64,000 nucleotides of DNA from the NCBI RefSeq assembly GCF_000155975.1, contig NZ_GG730301.1, forward strand, positions 2,049-66,048. Direction: 5' to 3'. Shown in pieces: positions 39,395 to 49,958 of the stretch. Positions within the stretch are counted from its first letter, which is position 1, and each line of letters starts with the position of its first letter. The DNA comes from Citrobacter youngae ATCC 29220. GTDB taxonomy: Bacteria > Pseudomonadota > Gammaproteobacteria > Enterobacterales > Enterobacteriaceae. The translations under genes were made by a program, and so were the position numbers. The notes under the pieces are model-generated. The model was not told where the DNA came from. It was given only the letters and a program-made list of their open reading frames with translations, and did no database searches.

Positions 39395-40045
39395 CTATGT
39401 GCGTAGACGACCTTCTTCAAGACGTACCACACGAGAGAAATGGCGCTGCGTAAACGCCGCGTCATGACTGATTGCCACAACGCTTGTGCCGCGCGCACGG
39501 CAAACCGCCAGCCAGTTTTCGAAAATGCCCAGCCAGTGCGCATCAAAATCCCGGCTGGGTTCATCGAGCAGCAGAATCGCGGGCGTGAGGGCTTCGAGAC
39601 TGGCGACGGCAACCATTCGACGTTGCGCGGTATGCAGGTCCAGTGGGTGCGCGTCGGCAACGTCCTCAAGCTGGCATAATTGCAGTGCCGCCGCAGTGCG
39701 ATGCGCAACTTCGACGGCGGGAAGCCTCTGTAGCCGTAATCCAAAGGCCACTTCCTCTCGTACCTTACTGTGAAAGATCTGATTTTCAGCTTCCTGAAAC
39801 AGTACGCCGATCATCCCCGCGCGTTCCCGGTTTTTCAGTTGCGCAATTCCTCGGTTTTGCACGGTTATTGTGCCGGATGAAGGAGAGAGCAGTCCGGCCA
39901 TAATGCGCAACAATGTTGATTTTCCGGCGCCATTATCGCCCGTCAATGCCAGCCATTCACCGTCACGCAGTTCAAGTGTGATGTTGCGTAGACAGTCATC
40001 GGCCGCATTCGGCCAGCGATACGTAACCTGGTTGAGCGTTAACAT
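39395..40045 (-). CDS. ECF transporter ATPase subunit (second, degenerate signature)
   Basis: A 216-residue ABC ATPase of the energy-coupling-factor type (EcfA'/CbiO-like). Walker A GDNGAGKST (36-44), Q-loop FQEAENQIF, Walker B LLLDEPS (D161, E162) and switch His H194 (AISHDA) are intact. The ABC signature, normally LSGGQ, reads L137-HTAQ. It overlaps the preceding ATPase gene by 7 bp. The start at 40045 is chosen by homology to the ATPase start. Together with the other subunits it forms a membrane importer; see the finding on composite active sites. Confidence 0.88.
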   Translation of the reverse strand: MLTLNQVTYRWPNAADDCLRNITLELRDGEWLALTGDNGAGKSTLLRIMAGLLSPSSGTITVQNRGIAQLKNRERAGMIGVLFQEAENQIFHSKVREEVAFGLRLQRLPAVEVAHRTAAALQLCQLEDVADAHPLDLHTAQRRMVAVASLEALTPAILLLDEPSRDFDAHWLGIFENWLAVCRARGTSVVAISHDAAFTQRHFSRVVRLEEGRLRT

Positions 40046-40716
40046 AGTGGTGACAGCGCTCCGTCGCGCAGTTGCCAGGCCTGCTGGCAGTGGCTGAGAA
40101 AAGGAGAATGATTGCGTTCGAAAAGCACCACCAAAGCATGCTGTTCCTGCGCCCATTGTTGCAGTCGCTCCAGCAGCATTGTCGTGGCCTGCGCGGTGAG
40201 GCGGCTGAACGCTTCATCCAGAATCAATATTTTCGGCTGCATCGCGAGCGCGCTGGCAATCACCACCCGCTGGGTTTCGCCACCGGAAAGCGCGCCGGGA
40301 TGACGATAACGCAATGGCTGGCATTCTGTCAGCGTGAGCGCCGCATCAATACGGCGTATAATTTCTTCCCCGGTAAGGCAGAGATTTTCCGGGCCAAACG
40401 CCACTTCCTCCTCAACGCTGAACGTACAGCCGGATAGCTGCAGGTAAGGTGATTGCTGCACCAGTTGAATGGTGCTTGATTGCTCAACGAGCGACAGTTG
40501 CCCGATGGGATTACCCAATAACGTTCCTGTGCCTTCAATGTCTCCGGGGAGGAAATCGGGGTACCAGCCCGCCATCAACTGCGCCAGCGTACTTTTCCCG
40601 CTACCGTTATCGCCAAAAATGGCCACCATGCCTGGCTTCGCGTAGTGGAAATTGAAACAGGCTGATGGTCGCATGGCATGCGTTGGGTGATAACGAAACT
40701 GCTCTAACGTAACCAT
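40039..40716 (-). CDS. ECF transporter ATPase subunit (first, degenerate switch)
   Basis: A 225-residue ABC ATPase with Walker A GDNGSGKST (36-44), consensus-like signature LSGGE (143-147) and Walker B LILDEAF (D167, E168). The switch region reads VVLFERN where a histidine is expected, so H is lacking at the usual place. It overlaps ecfT by 13 bp and the second ATPase by 7 bp, indicating one operon. It presumably pairs with the second ATPase as a heterodimer. Confidence 0.88.
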   Translation of the reverse strand: MVTLEQFRYHPTHAMRPSACFNFHYAKPGMVAIFGDNGSGKSTLAQLMAGWYPDFLPGDIEGTGTLLGNPIGQLSLVEQSSTIQLVQQSPYLQLSGCTFSVEEEVAFGPENLCLTGEEIIRRIDAALTLTECQPLRYRHPGALSGGETQRVVIASALAMQPKILILDEAFSRLTAQATTMLLERLQQWAQEQHALVVLFERNHSPFLSHCQQAWQLRDGALSPLC

Positions 40717-41411
40717 ATCCAGACTCCAGTCTCAATCACCATCAGAACCACCATGCCGTAGCGCGCCAGACGCTGTAAGGTGCTGTCCGGCGGCGCCCAC
40801 AGCGTGGTACGAGTGCGATGCAGGCGAAATCCGCGCATATCCAGCGCCGCGCCGCGTACGGCCAAATCGTTGAGCGCATTATGGGTGAGCGGCACAATCA
40901 ATGCAGGCATGGCGCGTAAACGTTGCCACCAGCCCTCATCCAGCGGAACCCCGCGTGCGCGCTGGGCCTCATGAATAATCGCCAGCTGGCGCTTGAGTTG
41001 TTCGACAACCAGCAGCGGGCCTGCAAATAGATAGGCAACGCCGGGCGGCAGGCGTGAGGCAAACAATGCGCGCATAAAGCGCGAAACCGGTACGTACTGC
41101 ATCCACATCTGTGATGTCGACACAATGGCCAGGATCCGTAGCCAGAGCGTGACGGCTGCGGCCCAACGTTCCGGCGCGCGGGGTTGTCCGCTGATCCATT
41201 CGGTAAGCCAACCGCCGTGCACCAGCCACAGACCCAGCCCTAAGGGGATCATCAGCCAGAGCACATATCTCGCTCGCGGGCGCGTGGCCTTCATACACAG
41301 TAAACTCACGAACGTTGCTGCGCTGTAAAGGCTGAGCGGCGCTCCGGCTGGCAGCAGGAGCGTGGAGCAAGCGGCGAGTGCCCACAAGGTTAACGAGGTA
41401 AACGGATGCAT
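40704..41411 (-). CDS. ECF transporter transmembrane subunit EcfT
   Basis: A 235-residue membrane protein of the EcfT/CbiQ family with four or five hydrophobic segments. The two coupling helices carry the family Ala-Arg-Gly type motifs as AQRARGVP and ALDMRGFRL. These contact the ATPases. It is directly abutting the S component gene, whose stop is at 41412. No cobalt or biotin genes are nearby, so the substrate is set by the S component. Confidence 0.88.
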   Translation of the reverse strand: MHPFTSLTLWALAACSTLLLPAGAPLSLYSAATFVSLLCMKATRPRARYVLWLMIPLGLGLWLVHGGWLTEWISGQPRAPERWAAAVTLWLRILAIVSTSQMWMQYVPVSRFMRALFASRLPPGVAYLFAGPLLVVEQLKRQLAIIHEAQRARGVPLDEGWWQRLRAMPALIVPLTHNALNDLAVRGAALDMRGFRLHRTRTTLWAPPDSTLQRLARYGMVVLMVIETGVWIWLR

Positions 41412-41990
41412 TTAGCGTACGGCTGACATCGTTGGGAAATGGCGCGTGGTGCGCAACGGAAGCTGGCGCAACAGTACCCAGACGATTATCGCAGTCAGGA
41501 TTTTGTCGACCAGGTTCGCGCCAATAACGGTGACAGCCACGGACTCCACCAGATTCTGACCGGCCGAATGCATCCAGGCGACGAAAAGATCCGCACCGCT
41601 GCCGGTCACACCGCCAAACAGGGTGGTGCGAATCGGCACGGCCACGAGGGTGACGGCCAGCGTAATAATCACGCCGCTGACCACTACCTTCGGTAAGGTA
41701 CGAAACCATCCCGCTCGCGCCAACCAACCGGCGACCAGGCCGATCACCATCGCCACAGGCGCGAAGGCGGCGGCGATGGGATCGGTCAGTAACCCCCACA
41801 ACAGGTTTGTGAGCAATCCGGTCAACATTCCCACCACCGGGCCCAACAGCACCGCGCTGATTAAGGTGCCAATGGAGTCGAGAAAAATGGGCAATTTCAG
41901 CATGCTGATAAGTTGCCCACCGACCATGTTGATGGCAATAGCAATGACAATCAGCACCAGAGACTGACTGGAAAATTGGCGACGCGCCAT
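41412..41990 (-). CDS. ECF transporter substrate-binding (S) component, substrate unknown
   Basis: A 192-residue, very hydrophobic protein of about six membrane segments. It has the S-component pattern LPIFLDSIGTLISAVLLGP in the second segment and GLLTNLLWG in the third. Its genetic neighbours, not its sequence, suggest that it is the specificity subunit of this ECF importer. I do not recognise a vitamin specificity. The start MARRQF is the most likely, preceded by AGGTC. Confidence 0.8.
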   Translation of the reverse strand: MARRQFSSQSLVLIVIAIAINMVGGQLISMLKLPIFLDSIGTLISAVLLGPVVGMLTGLLTNLLWGLLTDPIAAAFAPVAMVIGLVAGWLARAGWFRTLPKVVVSGVIITLAVTLVAVPIRTTLFGGVTGSGADLFVAWMHSAGQNLVESVAVTVIGANLVDKILTAIIVWVLLRQLPLRTTRHFPTMSAVR

Positions 41991-42013
41991 AGAAGACCTC
42001 TTTTAGTGAAGCG

Positions 42014-42439
42014 TTAGCGGGATGAAATAACCAGTTCGTCGTAACCGGAGATGGCGCACGGTTGGCGGCTGAATGCCAGCGACGCCAGCTCGCCAATCAC
42101 CAGCTCCAGCGTGGTTCGTACGGTACAGCCCGGCATCATGTGACCACCCAGCATCGCGCCATGCGGGTCGGCAACCGCCAGATGGAGATGCTCGCCAGTG
42201 AGCTCCAGCGTGCCGTTCAGAGAGATAATCTCCCACGTACCGGTGAGTAATGTTGTTTCGTCACGACCAGCGTAGCGCAGAGCAACGTTAGTCAAACTTC
42301 CAGTGCAGCCCGCTATCCAGGCCGCCTGTAGCTGATGCTGCTGGACAAAATCGCGTAGCGCTGAAAAGACTTCCTGACCGGGTAATAATCGCAGCGCATA
42401 AAAGCGCGCGTCAGTTGATTGGGGATCGAATGTAGCCAT
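42014..42439 (-). CDS. PPC (DUF296) domain protein, first gene of the ECF operon
   Basis: A 141-residue single-domain protein of the plant-and-prokaryote-conserved (PPC/DUF296) family: FYALRLLPGQEV start, AAWIAGCTGSL core, and the conserved GGHMMPGC motif with the histidine. It is 23 bp upstream of the S component gene. The bacterial family is of unknown role, with hints of small-molecule binding. Its place at the head of an ECF operon suggests a role tied to the imported molecule, which is inference. Confidence 0.85.
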   Translation of the reverse strand: MATFDPQSTDARFYALRLLPGQEVFSALRDFVQQHQLQAAWIAGCTGSLTNVALRYAGRDETTLLTGTWEIISLNGTLELTGEHLHLAVADPHGAMLGGHMMPGCTVRTTLELVIGELASLAFSRQPCAISGYDELVISSR

Positions 42440-42814
42440 AAGTTGAGGGACTCCGAGACTCGGACGTAGCGCTGATAATATAGACGCCGGTTAGGGTGCT
42501 TTCTGATATAAATCAGGATTTGTGACGCGGCAACGAAATATTCTTGCTACGGTTATTCGTAATTCTGGAATATGGAATAAATTTCGCGGTGAAGGGCGTT
42601 AAAATGTGACGTAAGTCAGATAACTGCGTTCTGTTGCTGGACAATCATTCCTTTTATTCCGCGTTTCGCTTATTCTAGCTGAAGCGTTTCAGTCGATTAA
42701 ATGTTCGACAATTAACCAATTAGTCGCAGTTTGCGACAGGTAAGGTTTCCCTGAGCGATTTGCTGCATTACTCTGTCTGCCACATCGTTTCTGAGAAATC
42801 CTTGCAGGAGACCT
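42440..42814. other. Divergent region between the PPC gene and epd
   Basis: 375 bp without a gene; it holds the divergent promoters of the ECF operon and epd, including a CRP-like site at 42605-42620. No other feature is recognised. Confidence 0.6.
42605..42620 (+). promoter_or_regulatory. CRP-like site upstream of epd
   Basis: TGTGA-CGTAAG-TCAGA, 9 of 10 half-site matches to the CRP consensus, 195 bp before the epd start. The E. coli epd-pgk-fbaA promoter region is known to be CRP-responsive. Confidence 0.55.
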
Positions 42815-43843
42815 ATGACCGTACGCGTAGCGATTAATGGTTTCGGTCGCATCGGACGCAACGTGGTTCGTGCTTTGTATGAATCCGGGCGTCGGGCGGA
42901 AATCACCGTGGTGGCAATCAACGAACTGGCGGATGCCGCAGGCATGGCGCATTTGTTGAAATATGACACCAGCCATGGACGTTTTGCCTGGGATGTTCGT
43001 CAGGAACGTGACCAGCTTATCGTTGGCGACGACGCCATTCGCATTCTGCATGAGCGAACGCTCGACGCGCTTCCGTGGCGTGAGTTGGGCGTTGACGTGG
43101 TGCTGGATTGCACCGGCGTCTTCGGCAACCGCGAACACGGCGAGGCGCATATTGCCGCCGGTGCAAAAAAAGTGCTCTTTTCACATCCTGGCAGTCACGA
43201 CATCGACGCAACCGTTGTGTATGGCGTTAATCAGGATCAGCTGCGCGCTGAGCACCGTATCGTTTCCAACGCCTCCTGCACCACGAATTGTATAATTCCC
43301 GTCATTAAATTGCTGGATGATGCTTACGGCATTGAGTCTGGTACCGTCACGACGATCCACTCTGCAATGCACGATCAGCAGGTTATTGATGCTTATCATC
43401 CCGATCTGCGTCGCACGCGAGCGGCCAGCCAGTCAATTATTCCGGTTGATACCAAACTGGCGGCGGGCATCACGCGAATTTTTCCGCAATTTAACGATCG
43501 TTTTGAAGCCATTGCGGTGCGTGTACCGACCATAAATGTGACGGCGATCGACTTAAGCGTGACGGTGAAAAAACCAGTAAAAGCCAGTGAAGTCAACCAG
43601 TTGCTGCAAAAAGCAGCACAAGGTGCATTTCATGGTATAGTTGACTATACGGAATTACCGTTGGTCTCTGTAGATTTTAACCACGACCCGCACAGCGCCA
43701 TCGTTGATGGTACGCAAACGCGCGTGAGTGGCGCTCACCTGATCAAGACTCTGGTCTGGTGTGATAATGAATGGGGCTTTGCTAACCGTATGCTCGACAC
43801 TACGTTAGCGATGGCTGCTATTGGTTTCAGGCTCGACGCTTGA
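42815..43843 (+). CDS. epd: Erythrose-4-phosphate dehydrogenase Epd
   Basis: Oxidises D-erythrose 4-phosphate to 4-phosphoerythronate, the first step of PLP synthesis. It is a GAPDH-fold enzyme of 342 residues (E. coli 339; three extra C-terminal residues). NAD motif GFGRIGR, catalytic Cys155 in SNASCTTNC, and conserved WCDNEWG are visible. It heads the epd-pgk-fbaA operon. Confidence 0.97.
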   Translation: MTVRVAINGFGRIGRNVVRALYESGRRAEITVVAINELADAAGMAHLLKYDTSHGRFAWDVRQERDQLIVGDDAIRILHERTLDALPWRELGVDVVLDCTGVFGNREHGEAHIAAGAKKVLFSHPGSHDIDATVVYGVNQDQLRAEHRIVSNASCTTNCIIPVIKLLDDAYGIESGTVTTIHSAMHDQQVIDAYHPDLRRTRAASQSIIPVDTKLAAGITRIFPQFNDRFEAIAVRVPTINVTAIDLSVTVKKPVKASEVNQLLQKAAQGAFHGIVDYTELPLVSVDFNHDPHSAIVDGTQTRVSGAHLIKTLVWCDNEWGFANRMLDTTLAMAAIGFRLDA

Positions 43844-43882
43844 GCGTCGACAAAACTTTATGAATCAACGAGAGGATTCACC

Positions 43883-45046
43883 ATGTCTGTAATTAAGATG
43901 ACCGATCTGGATCTGGCTGGTAAACGCGTTTTTATCCGTGCGGACCTGAACGTACCAGTTAAAGAAGGGAAAGTAACCAGCGATGCGCGTATCCGTGCTT
44001 CCCTGCCGACCATCGAACTGGCCCTGAAGCAGGGTGCTAAAGTGATGGTAACTTCCCACCTGGGTCGTCCTACCGAAGGCGAGTACAACGAAGAATTCTC
44101 TCTGCTGCCGGTTGTTAACTATCTGAAAGACAAACTGTCTGCTCCGGTTCGCCTGGTAAAAGATTACCTCGACGGCGTTGAAGTCGCTGCCGGTGAGCTG
44201 GTGGTTCTGGAAAACGTTCGCTTCAACAAAGGCGAGAAGAAAGACGACGAAGCGCTGTCCAAAAAATATGCGGCGCTGTGCGACGTATTCGTCATGGACG
44301 CGTTCGGTACGGCTCACCGCGCGCAGGCTTCTACCCACGGTATCGGTAAATTCGCTGATGTAGCTTGCGCAGGCCCGCTGCTGGCTGCTGAGCTGGACGC
44401 GCTGGGTAAAGCACTGAAAGAACCGGCTCGTCCGATGGTTGCTATCGTTGGCGGTTCTAAAGTTTCTACCAAACTGACCGTTCTGGATTCCCTGTCTAAA
44501 ATCGCTGACCAGCTGATCGTTGGCGGCGGCATCGCGAACACCTTCGTTGCCGCTCAAGGCCACAACGTGGGTAAATCCCTGTACGAAGCTGACCTGGTTG
44601 ACGAAGCTAAGCGTCTGCTGACTACTTGCGATATCCCGGTTCCGACCGACGTTCGCGTAGCGACCGAGTTCTCCGAAACTGCGCCTGCGACGCTGAAATC
44701 TGTTAGCGACGTGAAAGAAGACGAGCAGATCCTGGATATCGGCGACGCTTCCGCACAGCAGCTGGCTGAAATCCTGAAGAATGCGAAAACCATTCTGTGG
44801 AACGGCCCGGTTGGCGTGTTCGAATTCCCGAACTTCCGTAAGGGTACTGAAATCGTTGCTAACGCTATCGCAGACAGCGAAGCGTTCTCCATCGCGGGCG
44901 GCGGCGACACCCTGGCAGCAATCGACCTGTTCGGCATTGCTGACAAAATCTCCTACATCTCCACTGGCGGCGGCGCATTCCTTGAATTCGTGGAAGGTAA
45001 AGTCCTGCCAGCAGTAGCTATGCTCGAAGAGCGTGCTAAGAAGTAA
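43883..45046 (+). CDS. pgk: Phosphoglycerate kinase
   Basis: Transfers phosphate from 1,3-bisphosphoglycerate to ADP in glycolysis. It has 387 residues, as in E. coli, with [12 protein letters not shown] near the start, GGSKVSTKL, and the C-terminal GGGDTLAA loop. It lies 39 bp after epd with an AGAGGA ribosome site. A short terminator-like hairpin follows it. Confidence 0.98.
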   Translation: MSVIKMTDLDLAGKRVFIRADLNVPVKEGKVTSDARIRASLPTIELALKQGAKVMVTSHLGRPTEGEYNEEFSLLPVVNYLKDKLSAPVRLVKDYLDGVEVAAGELVVLENVRFNKGEKKDDEALSKKYAALCDVFVMDAFGTAHRAQASTHGIGKFADVACAGPLLAAELDALGKALKEPARPMVAIVGGSKVSTKLTVLDSLSKIADQLIVGGGIANTFVAAQGHNVGKSLYEADLVDEAKRLLTTCDIPVPTDVRVATEFSETAPATLKSVSDVKEDEQILDIGDASAQQLAEILKNAKTILWNGPVGVFEFPNFRKGTEIVANAIADSEAFSIAGGGDTLAAIDLFGIADKISYISTGGGAFLEFVEGKVLPAVAMLEERAKK

Positions 45047-45055
45047 GACATTGAT

Positions 45056-45081
45056 GGGCAGGGAAACCTGCCCTTATTTTA
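45056..45081 (+). terminator. Intercistronic hairpin between pgk and fbaA
   Basis: GGGCAGG / CCTGCCC 7-bp stem with a 4-nt loop followed by TTATTTT. It may partly terminate or be an RNA-processing site within the operon. Confidence 0.6.
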
Positions 45082-45134
45082 GCGCGCTTTAGGGCGCGCG
45101 CCCTTTCCAAGGCCGAAGATACAGGACTCGTAAA

Positions 45135-46214
45135 ATGTCTAAAATTTTTGATTTCGTAAAACCAGGCGTAATCACTGGTGATGACGTACAGAAAGTTTTC
45201 CAGGTAGCTAAAGAAAACAACTTTGCTCTGCCAGCTGTTAACTGCGTGGGTACCGACTCCATCAACGCCGTTCTGGAAACTGCTGCAAAAGTTAAAGCGC
45301 CGGTAATCGTACAGTTCTCCAACGGTGGTGCTTCTTTCATCGCGGGTAAAGGCGTGAAGTCCGACGTGCCTCAGGGCGCTGCAATCCTGGGTGCTATCTC
45401 TGGCGCGCATCACGTTCACCAGATGGCTGAACACTACGGTGTTCCGGTTATCCTGCACACTGACCACTGCGCGAAGAAACTGCTGCCGTGGATCGACGGT
45501 CTGCTGGACGCGGGTGAAAAACACTTCGCAGCAACCGGTAAGCCGCTGTTCTCTTCTCACATGATCGACCTGTCTGAAGAGTCTCTGCACGAAAACATCG
45601 AAATCTGCTCCAAATACCTGGCGCGCATGTCCAAAATGGGCATGACCCTGGAAATCGAACTGGGTTGCACCGGTGGCGAAGAAGACGGCGTAGACAACAG
45701 CCACATGGACGCTTCTGCACTGTACACCCAGCCGGAAGACGTTGATTACGCGTACACCGAGCTGAGCAAAATCAGCCCGCGTTTCACCATCGCCGCTTCC
45801 TTCGGTAACGTACACGGCGTGTACAAGCCGGGTAACGTGGTTCTGACCCCGACCATCCTGCGCGACTCTCAGGACTATGTTTCTAAGAAACATAACCTGC
45901 CGCACAACAGCCTGAACTTCGTCTTCCACGGCGGTTCCGGTTCTTCTGCTCAGGAAATCAAAGACTCCGTAAGCTACGGCGTAGTAAAAATGAACATCGA
46001 CACCGATACCCAATGGGCTACCTGGGAAGGCGTTCTGAACTACTACAAAGCAAACGAAGCTTACCTGCAGGGCCAGCTGGGCAACCCGAAAGGCGAAGAT
46101 CAGCCGAACAAGAAATACTACGATCCGCGCGTTTGGCTGCGTGCTGGTCAGGCAAGCATGATCACCCGTCTGGAACAGGCTTTCAAAGAACTGAACGCGG
46201 TTGACGTTCTGTAA
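45135..46214 (+). CDS. fbaA: Class II fructose-bisphosphate aldolase
   Basis: Cleaves fructose 1,6-bisphosphate to the two triose phosphates. It is a zinc-dependent class II enzyme of 359 residues, with zinc ligands in LHTDHCAK (H111 region) and the later FVFHGGSGSS. It follows pgk after 88 bp and ends the operon with a strong terminator. Confidence 0.98.
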   Translation: MSKIFDFVKPGVITGDDVQKVFQVAKENNFALPAVNCVGTDSINAVLETAAKVKAPVIVQFSNGGASFIAGKGVKSDVPQGAAILGAISGAHHVHQMAEHYGVPVILHTDHCAKKLLPWIDGLLDAGEKHFAATGKPLFSSHMIDLSEESLHENIEICSKYLARMSKMGMTLEIELGCTGGEEDGVDNSHMDASALYTQPEDVDYAYTELSKISPRFTIAASFGNVHGVYKPGNVVLTPTILRDSQDYVSKKHNLPHNSLNFVFHGGSGSSAQEIKDSVSYGVVKMNIDTDTQWATWEGVLNYYKANEAYLQGQLGNPKGEDQPNKKYYDPRVWLRAGQASMITRLEQAFKELNAVDVL

Positions 46215-46237
46215 TTTACGCCGTTCTACGTGACATG

Positions 46238-46262
46238 AGGCCCGCAAATGCGGGCCTTTTTT
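46238..46262 (+). terminator. Intrinsic terminator of fbaA
   Basis: AGGCCCGC / GCGGGCCT 8-bp stem with a 4-nt loop followed by TTTTT(T). Confidence 0.9.
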
Positions 46263-46406
46263 ATTGCCATTTCAACGTGCTGCTGGCAGAGAGTTCTGTG
46301 ATCTACTTGGCAAAATCAGGGTTTATTGTTTACTCTTGTCAGATTGCCAGTCCCGGTGGGGCGGCTTTATTTTTTCCCATTTGGGTAAGCAAAAAAGGAA
46401 TATTGA

Positions 46407-47267
<861 letters not shown>

Positions 47268-47284
47268 TCTTTTTCTGCACCACG

Positions 47285-47353
47285 CTTCGCTTATCCGGCC
47301 CACCCAGATTTCTATACTGTGGGCCGGATAAGGCGTTAGCTACCACCCGGCAA
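47285..47353. repeat. BIME (REP pair) between mscS and argO
   Basis: CTTCGCTTATCCGGCC ... GGGCCGGATAAGGCGT, then ACCACCCGGCAA: paired REP palindromes. Confidence 0.8.
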
Positions 47354-47462
47354 AACATCCTCTCATTAATTCCTCTAATCTGCGATTAAAATTATCAATT
47401 TCCGCTAATGATTTTCCCGCGCTATAGTCTGCGCTTAAGAGAAATAGTTCGGGATAATTAAC

Positions 47463-48098
47463 GTGATATCGTATTATTTTCAAGGGCTTGCACTTGGTGC
47501 GGCCATGATACTTCCGCTTGGTCCACAAAACGCCTTCGTGATGAATCAGGGTATTCGTCGTCAGTATCACATCATGATTGCATTACTCTGCGCCATCAGC
47601 GATCTGGTGCTGATTTGCGCGGGGATCTTCGGCGGTAGCGCCTTGCTGATGCAGTCGCCGTGGCTGATGGCGCTGGTCACCTGGGGCGGGGTCGCATTTT
47701 TACTCTGGTATGGCTTCGGCGCGTTAAAAACGGCGATGAGCAGTAATCTGGAACTGGCCAGCGCAGAGGTGATGAAGCAAGGGCGCTGGAAAATCATCGC
47801 CACGATGCTGGCGGTGACCTGGCTCAACCCACACGTTTATCTGGATACCTTTGTGGTTCTGGGAAGTCTGGGCGGACAACTGGACGTTGAGCCTAAGCGC
47901 TGGTTTGCGCTGGGAACCGTCAGCGCTTCGTTCCTCTGGTTCTTTGGTCTGGCGCTGCTGGCGGCCTGGCTGGCTCCGCGTCTGCGTACTGCCAAAGCGC
48001 AGCGCATCATCAATACGTTGGTAGGCTTAGTGATGTGGTTTATCGCTTTTCAGTTGGCAAAAGAAGGTGTTGCGCACGTTCATGCGCTGTTCAACTAA
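47463..48098 (+). CDS. argO: Arginine exporter ArgO
   Basis: LysE-family exporter of arginine and canavanine. It has 211 residues with about six membrane segments and the family motif [14 protein letters not shown]. The start is GTG at 47463, as the alignment with E. coli ArgO begins there. In E. coli it is activated by ArgP, whose gene lies at 55.6-56.5 kb in this window. Confidence 0.95.
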   Translation: MISYYFQGLALGAAMILPLGPQNAFVMNQGIRRQYHIMIALLCAISDLVLICAGIFGGSALLMQSPWLMALVTWGGVAFLLWYGFGALKTAMSSNLELASAEVMKQGRWKIIATMLAVTWLNPHVYLDTFVVLGSLGGQLDVEPKRWFALGTVSASFLWFFGLALLAAWLAPRLRTAKAQRIINTLVGLVMWFIAFQLAKEGVAHVHALFN

Positions 48099-48191
48099 GT
48101 GTTGTCTGATGGACAACGTAGCGAGATCGGCTAAGCTTGCCTGCATGTGCCCTGAGTTTCGGGGTAATTGATGATACATGGAGGAACGACC

Positions 48192-48938
48192 GTGAAGTTC
48201 AAAATAATGGCCCTGGCGGCATTAGTCGGATTCAGCGCACTATCGGTACAGGCAAATGAATTGCCAAATGGACCGCACATCGTGACTTCCGGAACGGCAA
48301 GCGTGGATGCGACGCCTGATATCGCCACTCTGGCGATTGAAGTCAACGTCGCGGCGAAGGATGCGGCTTCAGCGAAGAAGCAGGCCGATGAGCGAGTGGC
48401 GCAATATCTGTCTTTCCTTGAACAGAATCAGATAGCGAAGAAAGACATTAGCGCTGCAAACCTGCGCACGCAGCCGGACTACGATTACCAGAATGGTAAA
48501 AGCATCCTCAAAGGCTATCGTGCGGTACGTACCGTTGAAGTCACGTTGCGTCAGTTGGACAAACTCAATGCCCTGCTCGATGGCGCGCTGAAGGCCGGTT
48601 TGAATGAGATCCGTTCGGTATCGCTTGGCGTTGCCCAGCCGGACGCTTACAAAGATAAGGCGCGTAAAGCGGCAATTGATGATGCCATTCATCAGGCCGA
48701 GCAGTTGGCGGCGGGCTTTAACAGCAAACTGGGACCTGTTTACAGCGTGCGCTACCACGTTTCCAACTATCAGCCCAGCCCGATGGTACGGATGATGAAA
48801 GCGGATGCAGCGCCTGCGACATCCGCTCAGGAAACCTACGAACAGCCGGTTATTCAGTTTGACGATCAGGTTGACGTGGTCTTCCAGATTGAACCTACGG
48901 CAGGGCAGCCGGCAGCAACGCCAGCCAAAACCCAGTAA
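48192..48938 (+). CDS. yggE: SIMPL-domain periplasmic protein YggE
   Basis: A 248-residue protein of the SIMPL/DUF541 family with signal peptide ending VQA. In E. coli YggE reduces oxidative stress and interacts with the cell envelope. The start is GTG at 48192 with GAGGAACGACC upstream; an ATG eight codons earlier overlaps the ribosome site and is rejected. A terminator follows. Confidence 0.93.
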   Translation: MKFKIMALAALVGFSALSVQANELPNGPHIVTSGTASVDATPDIATLAIEVNVAAKDAASAKKQADERVAQYLSFLEQNQIAKKDISAANLRTQPDYDYQNGKSILKGYRAVRTVEVTLRQLDKLNALLDGALKAGLNEIRSVSLGVAQPDAYKDKARKAAIDDAIHQAEQLAAGFNSKLGPVYSVRYHVSNYQPSPMVRMMKADAAPATSAQETYEQPVIQFDDQVDVVFQIEPTAGQPAATPAKTQ

Positions 48939-48947
48939 TCGTTCAAG

Positions 48948-48972
48948 ACCCGGCTGTCCAGCCGGGTTTTTT
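48948..48972 (+). terminator. Intrinsic terminator of yggE
   Basis: ACCCGGCT / AGCCGGGT stem with a short loop followed by TTTTT. Confidence 0.88.
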
Positions 48973-49061
48973 CTGTGAGCAACTGTAAAAATGAGACTTC
49001 ACATCCAGTCTTTTTTTTCGCCGTCATGAGGATAGGCCATAGCGATTTTTAAGGGGACGCT

Positions 49062-49958
49062 ATGGATATTTTTATCTCGAAAAAGATGCGTAATTTCATT
49101 CTGCTGGCGCAAACCAATAACATCGCCAGAGCGGCAGAAAAAATTCATATGACCGCATCGCCTTTCGGTAAAAGCATTGCCGCACTGGAAGATCAAATCG
49201 GCTATACGTTGTTTACCCGCAAAGATAACAACATCAGCCTGAATAAAGCCGGGCAGGAGCTGTATCAGAAGCTGTTTCCCGTTTATCAGCGTCTCTCTGC
49301 CATTGATAACGAAATCCATAACGCCTCTCGCCGCTCGCGGGAAATCGTCATTGGTATCGACAATACCTACCCAACAATTATTTTCGACCAGTTGATTAGC
49401 CTGGGCGATAAGTACCACGGCGTGACGGCCCAGGCCGTGGAATTCAGCGAGAATGGGGTGATTGATAACCTGTTCGACCGTAAACTGGATTTCATTATCT
49501 CGCCGCAGCACGTTTCTCCCCGCGTGCAGGAGCTGGAAAATCTGGCGATCAGCGAGCTGTCTCCGCTGCGTCTGGGGTTTCTCGTTTCCCGGCGCTATGA
49601 AGAGAAACAGCCGCAGGAGCTGCTGCGCGAACTGCCCTGGCTACAAATGCGCTTCCAGAATCGCGCTAATTTTGAGGCGATGCTGGATGCTTACATGCGG
49701 CCTTGTGGAATCAACCCGACGATTATCTACCGACCTTACAGCTTTATGGCCAAGATAAGCGCGGTGGAGCGCGGGCAGTTTTTGACGGTGATCCCTCATT
49801 TCGCCTGGCGGCTGGTGAATCCCTCGACGCTGAAATATTTCGATGCGCCCGGCAGCCCCATGTATATGCAGGAGTTTCTCTATTCGCTGAAAAACCATCG
49901 CTATACCGCCACGATGCTTCAGCATATCGCTGAAGATCGTGAGGGTACGGCAGACTAG
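49062..49958 (+). CDS. ygfI: LysR-type regulator YgfI
   Basis: A 298-residue LysR-family transcription factor, with an atypical N-terminal HTH (MRNFILLAQTNNIARAAEKI ... SPFGKSIAALEDQIG) and a substrate-binding domain. It corresponds to E. coli YgfI, found next to the scp operon. It converges on scpC with a 4-bp overlap of the coding ends. Whether it controls scp is not shown here. Confidence 0.92.
   Translation: MDIFISKKMRNFILLAQTNNIARAAEKIHMTASPFGKSIAALEDQIGYTLFTRKDNNISLNKAGQELYQKLFPVYQRLSAIDNEIHNASRRSREIVIGIDNTYPTIIFDQLISLGDKYHGVTAQAVEFSENGVIDNLFDRKLDFIISPQHVSPRVQELENLAISELSPLRLGFLVSRRYEEKQPQELLRELPWLQMRFQNRANFEAMLDAYMRPCGINPTIIYRPYSFMAKISAVERGQFLTVIPHFAWRLVNPSTLKYFDAPGSPMYMQEFLYSLKNHRYTATMLQHIAEDREGTAD

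Noticed and set aside
45036..46247. 403-codon ORF antisense to fbaA
   Set aside because: Mirror of a highly biased fbaA frame; no independent start signals, and the region is fully explained by fbaA.
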